Source of the DNA: JBGPYM01 sp041493205
GTDB taxonomy: Bacteria; Bacteroidota; Ignavibacteria; UBA10030; UBA6906
Length of the DNA stretch: 6,694 nucleotides
NCBI GenBank assembly: GCA_041493205.1
Contig: JBGPYM010000178.1
Location: 1 to 6,694 of the forward strand
Direction: 5' to 3'
Shown: piece by piece, positions 4,011 to 6,694 of the stretch
Position numbering within the stretch: position 1 is the stretch's first letter
Layout: every line of letters starts with the position of its first letter
Program-made: the position numbers and the translations under genes
Notes under the pieces: model-generated
Database searches by the model: none
Told to the model about the DNA's origin: nothing
Seen by the model: the letters and a program-made list of their open reading frames with translations, nothing else

Positions 4011-6694
4011 CTTCTGACGCACCACGATCGTTGTTCCCTTCCCGGGTACCGAATCGAGTGAAAACCGGGAACCGATCTCTTCGGCCCGCCTCGCCATATT
4101 GCGCAGGCCGTGCCCCCGGGCGGACCCGTCGGCTTCGGAAACAGGGAATCCCTTTCCATCGTCTGCAATCGACAGAATGAGTTCTCCCGATGATACCGTC
4201 GCAGATATTCGAACGGACCTGGCCTGGGCATGCTTCACAATGTTGTTCATCGCTTCTTTGAAAATGAGCAGCAGGCTCTTGCGGACCTCGTCGGAAAGCG
4301 TCGTGTCCGGGAGATCGGGCTGGATCGAAACGTCATACGCAATGCCGCTCGCGGTACACATTTCCGAAGCGACGTCCCTGAGACGGGTGAGCACATCCCG
4401 GAGGCTGTTGTGCAGCGGCGACGTAGACCAGACAATGTCCCCGATAGCCTCCTGCGCTTCCAGCGACAATGCACCGATACGTTCGGCGAACTCGGAAGGT
4501 TCGTTGCGCTGCCGCATTTGCTGCTTTAACGATTCGGAGTAGATCACGACACTGCCGAGCGTGGAAGCAACATCGTCGTGGAGGTCCCGCGCGATCCGTT
4601 CCAGAGTCCGCTCCCGTTCGTCATGGATGGCACGCTCGTTCTCCAATCTCTGGACCGTGCGCTGCAAACGTTGCGTCGACACGTAGCGCACAACTGCGGC
4701 GAAGGCGATCAGGAGAACGAAAACAAGGCTGATGATGAACCACCACTGCTGCCAGACTGGAGGGTGGATGACAAAAGAGACGACAGCCGGGATATCGCTT
4801 GAAACGCCGTCTGCGTTGATGGCACGTACCTCGAACGTGTATGCGCCCGGGCTGAGGGAGGCGAACGATACGCTGCGCTGTGGAGTGGGGGAACTCCATG
4901 CCGTATCGACGGCTTTCAACCTGTACCGGTACCGGACCGCGTTCTCATCCCGGAGGCTGATGCCGACAAAGCCGATGACGCAGCTATTCTGCTGGTAGGA
5001 CATGTCCACGGGAGACGCGATATCGAGGGAGCGGCCGTTGACCGTGAAGCTGGTAATGTACGAGGGAGGTGAATGCGTATTCGGACGGTGTTTTGCCTGC
5101 TGGTACAGAGCGAGGCCCGAGCTTGACGCAAACCAGAGAACATCCTCTCGAAGAACCCCGCAGGCACTCACCTGCAGGCCGAGAAGCTCATTGTTCCATC
5201 CCCGGCGAGAATGGTCCCGCGAGTCGATCGAGACGGGCCCAAGGGACGTTCCGAGCCACATCGTACCGCTGCTGTCACAGGCCATACTACGGATGTGATT
5301 GCTTGGCAGGCCATCCTTCGTTGACATCGTCGTGAAGGACTCGTTCTCATAGATAGCCAGTCCACCATACCGCGTACCCACCCATATTCTTCCGTCCGGA
5401 TCTTCCATGATCGACCGGATGCCATTGTCCGGCAGCCCGTCTCCGGTCGTGAAGTGCCTGACGTTCCCGTCGTCCGTGCTGTTGCGGGGAAAGAGAAAGA
5501 GACCCAGGCCATAATCGCCTATCCAGACATTGCCATTGCGATCTTTCCAGATCGCATTGACGAAGAAATCAGGAGGCAAGGGCGGTGATCCAATCTTCCG
5601 AACAACAGCCGGTGTACCGCTGACGTCAATGACATCGACGCCCTTTGAAGATACGCGCCATACGAAGTGATCGCGATCGGCGAAAATATAGAGGTTCTTG
5701 TCCGTACTGGGGCGCGGGGAATCAATCGTCTTCGTCAGAGTCATCAACGAAGGCCCGGATGGGTGGGGTGCTTGAACGCTGTATCCCCTGATCATTCCGT
5801 CGTTGCAGACGATCCAGAGGCATCCGTGCGCAAACGCGCCGGTTGATCCATGGATCAAGGGATGCGACGGGGGCCCGATGAAATGACGTGCCTGGTGCCA
5901 GGACCCGCCCGCATCGCGCCAGTGTTCGAAAATGCCATCGAACGCGAGCGCCCACAACCTCCCGGAGTCGTCGGCAATCACCGCATTTCTTGAATCTTGA
6001 ATCTTCGACGGGAACCGCACAATGTCCTTTTCGGGAAGTTTTATGAGGCCCTGATCCCAGCTGCCGAACCAGATATTGTGCTCGCTATCGACGAGCATCG
6101 GATAGATATTGTCACCCGGCAATCCGTTCTCTTTCGTGTAGTGAGTGGATTGCCCCCCCGCAAGCCCGGTGAGCGGAATTCTGAAGACTCCACTGAACCA
6201 GAGATCCTCGTCGCTGTCGAGCACCATGGGATAGCTCGCCCCCCTCGGGAGGCGGTTCTTTCCCAGGAACACCGTTCCGTGAACGTGATAGAGGCTGCTA
6301 TCCGCCGACGAAATCCAGACATCCCCCCTTGCATCAACGAAAAGGCCCTGAAGCGCCGCCCCGGCGCCCCGACCCAGGTTCACGCGATTCACGGAACCCG
6401 ACCGCTTTGAGAAGACCAGGAGCGCAGGTCCGCTCAGGATGTAGATGAGGCTATCGTTCGCCTCGACGATTCCGTTGACTCCGGAAGGGACTGCCCCTTC
6501 CCCGAACACGGATGCGGTCGTGTCACGCAGTTGAATGACGCCCTTATCCGTTCCACACCAGAGGATTCCCTCGGAGTCTTCCATGAGCGAGAGGACACGC
6601 ACGGACGGCGTTCCGGCGTTGATCTTGCTGAATGTGCCGTGACTCAACCTGCAGAGGCCACCGTCGAGGCTTCCGAACCACATGGTCCCAGGAG
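4002..6694 (-). CDS. Sensor histidine kinase with Reg_prop propeller, Y_Y_Y, HisKA_3 and HATPase_c; 5' end outside window
   Basis: The frame is open to the right edge. The first methionine in view (6683) is inside a propeller blade (PGTMWFGSLDGGLCRL), so the true start, signal peptide and more blades lie outside. Counting from that Met: at least nine Reg_prop-like blades (residues 1 to about 530), for example ILWCGTDKGVIQL, NIWFGSWDQGLIKL, NVWIGDYGLGLFLF, RIWVGTRYGGLAIY and TMWLGTSLGPVSID, several preceded by DGLP-N/D-x-I; a Y_Y_Y domain (about 540-640, YRYRLKAVDTAWSS...SPGAYTFEVRAINADG); one transmembrane helix (646-668); a charged coiled-coil-like linker; HisKA_3 with phospho-accepting H702 in ARDLHDDVAST; and HATPase_c with N-box FKEAMNNIVKH (808-818), G1 box DDGKGF (841-846) and G2 box GHGL (857-860). 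All key residues are present. The periplasmic propeller should bind a ligand, with the kinase in the cytoplasm. Unlike Bacteroides hybrid systems, it has no fused receiver or AraC domain; the regulator is a separate gene 46 bases downstream. Confidence 0.95.
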   Translation of the reverse strand, partial: PGTMWFGSLDGGLCRLSHGTFSKINAGTPSVRVLSLMEDSEGILWCGTDKGVIQLRDTTASVFGEGAVPSGVNGIVEANDSLIYILSGPALLVFSKRSGSVNRVNLGRGAGAALQGLFVDARGDVWISSADSSLYHVHGTVFLGKNRLPRGASYPMVLDSDEDLWFSGVFRIPLTGLAGGQSTHYTKENGLPGDNIYPMLVDSEHNIWFGSWDQGLIKLPEKDIVRFPSKIQDSRNAVIADDSGRLWALAFDGIFEHWRDAGGSWHQARHFIGPPSHPLIHGSTGAFAHGCLWIVCNDGMIRGYSVQAPHPSGPSLMTLTKTIDSPRPSTDKNLYIFADRDHFVWRVSSKGVDVIDVSGTPAVVRKIGSPPLPPDFFVNAIWKDRNGNVWIGDYGLGLFLFPRNSTDDGNVRHFTTGDGLPDNGIRSIMEDPDGRIWVGTRYGGLAIYENESFTTMSTKDGLPSNHIRSMACDSSGTMWLGTSLGPVSIDSRDHSRRGWNNELLGLQVSACGVLREDVLWFASSSGLALYQQAKHRPNTHSPPSYITSFTVNGRSLDIASPVDMSYQQNSCVIGFVGISLRDENAVRYRYRLKAVDTAWSSPTPQRSVSFASLSPGAYTFEVRAINADGVSSDIPAVVSFVIHPPVWQQWWFIISLVFVLLIAFAAVVRYVSTQRLQRTVQRLENERAIHDERERTLERIARDLHDDVASTLGSVVIYSESLKQQMRQRNEPSEFAERIGALSLEAQEAIGDIVWSTSPLHNSLRDVLTRLRDVASEMCTASGIAYDVSIQPDLPDTTLSDEVRKSLLLIFKEAMNNIVKHAQARSVRISATVSSGELILSIADDGKGFPVSEADGSARGHGLRNMARRAEEIGSRFSLDSVPGKGTTIVVRQKMT

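Noticed and set aside
5621..5628. TGACGTCA palindrome
   Set aside because: It is an 8-base palindrome inside the kinase coding region with no neighbouring gene start. Such short palindromes are expected by chance.

Overview
The window carries four genes, all read on the minus strand. In order of transcription (right to left) they are: a membrane-bound sensor histidine kinase with a beta-propeller sensor (its 5' end lies beyond the right edge), a NarL/LuxR-type response regulator, a secreted fibre-like protein, and a secreted DGGY-repeat propeller-like protein that runs off the left edge. Gaps are short (46, 99 and 23 bases), no hairpin terminator is evident between genes, and essentially the whole window is coding.

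The organism looks like a Bacteroidota/Chlorobiota/Ignavibacteriota-type (FCB group) bacterium of moderately high GC (roughly 55-60% by eye). Three things suggest this: Reg_prop/Y_Y_Y sensor kinases, secreted proteins opening with a 'VPRTLSYQG...' module followed by GIGT and G-V-x-G repeats, and repeat proteins built from 'TSDGGYIVVG' units. All three are common in that group. This is inferred from protein style, not from a marker gene.

Right part (4002-6694): kinase with Reg_prop propeller, Y_Y_Y domain, one transmembrane helix, HisKA_3 and HATPase_c. Middle (3320-3955): its probable partner regulator. Left part (1076-3220 and 1-1052): two exported structural or adhesive-looking proteins, probably one transcription unit.

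The most interesting feature is regulatory. The same palindrome, ATGACA-N6-TGTCAT, occurs twice, once just before the regulator gene and once just before the fibre gene. In both places it is followed at identical spacing by a plausible sigma70-like promoter (TTGNNN-N17-TACNNT), with the -35 box starting on the last base of the palindrome. This is what a LuxR-type activator site centred near -43 would look like. The inferred circuit is: the propeller kinase senses an extracellular ligand, the regulator is phosphorylated and activates its own gene and the fibre/repeat-protein operon. No third full copy of the palindrome was seen by eye.
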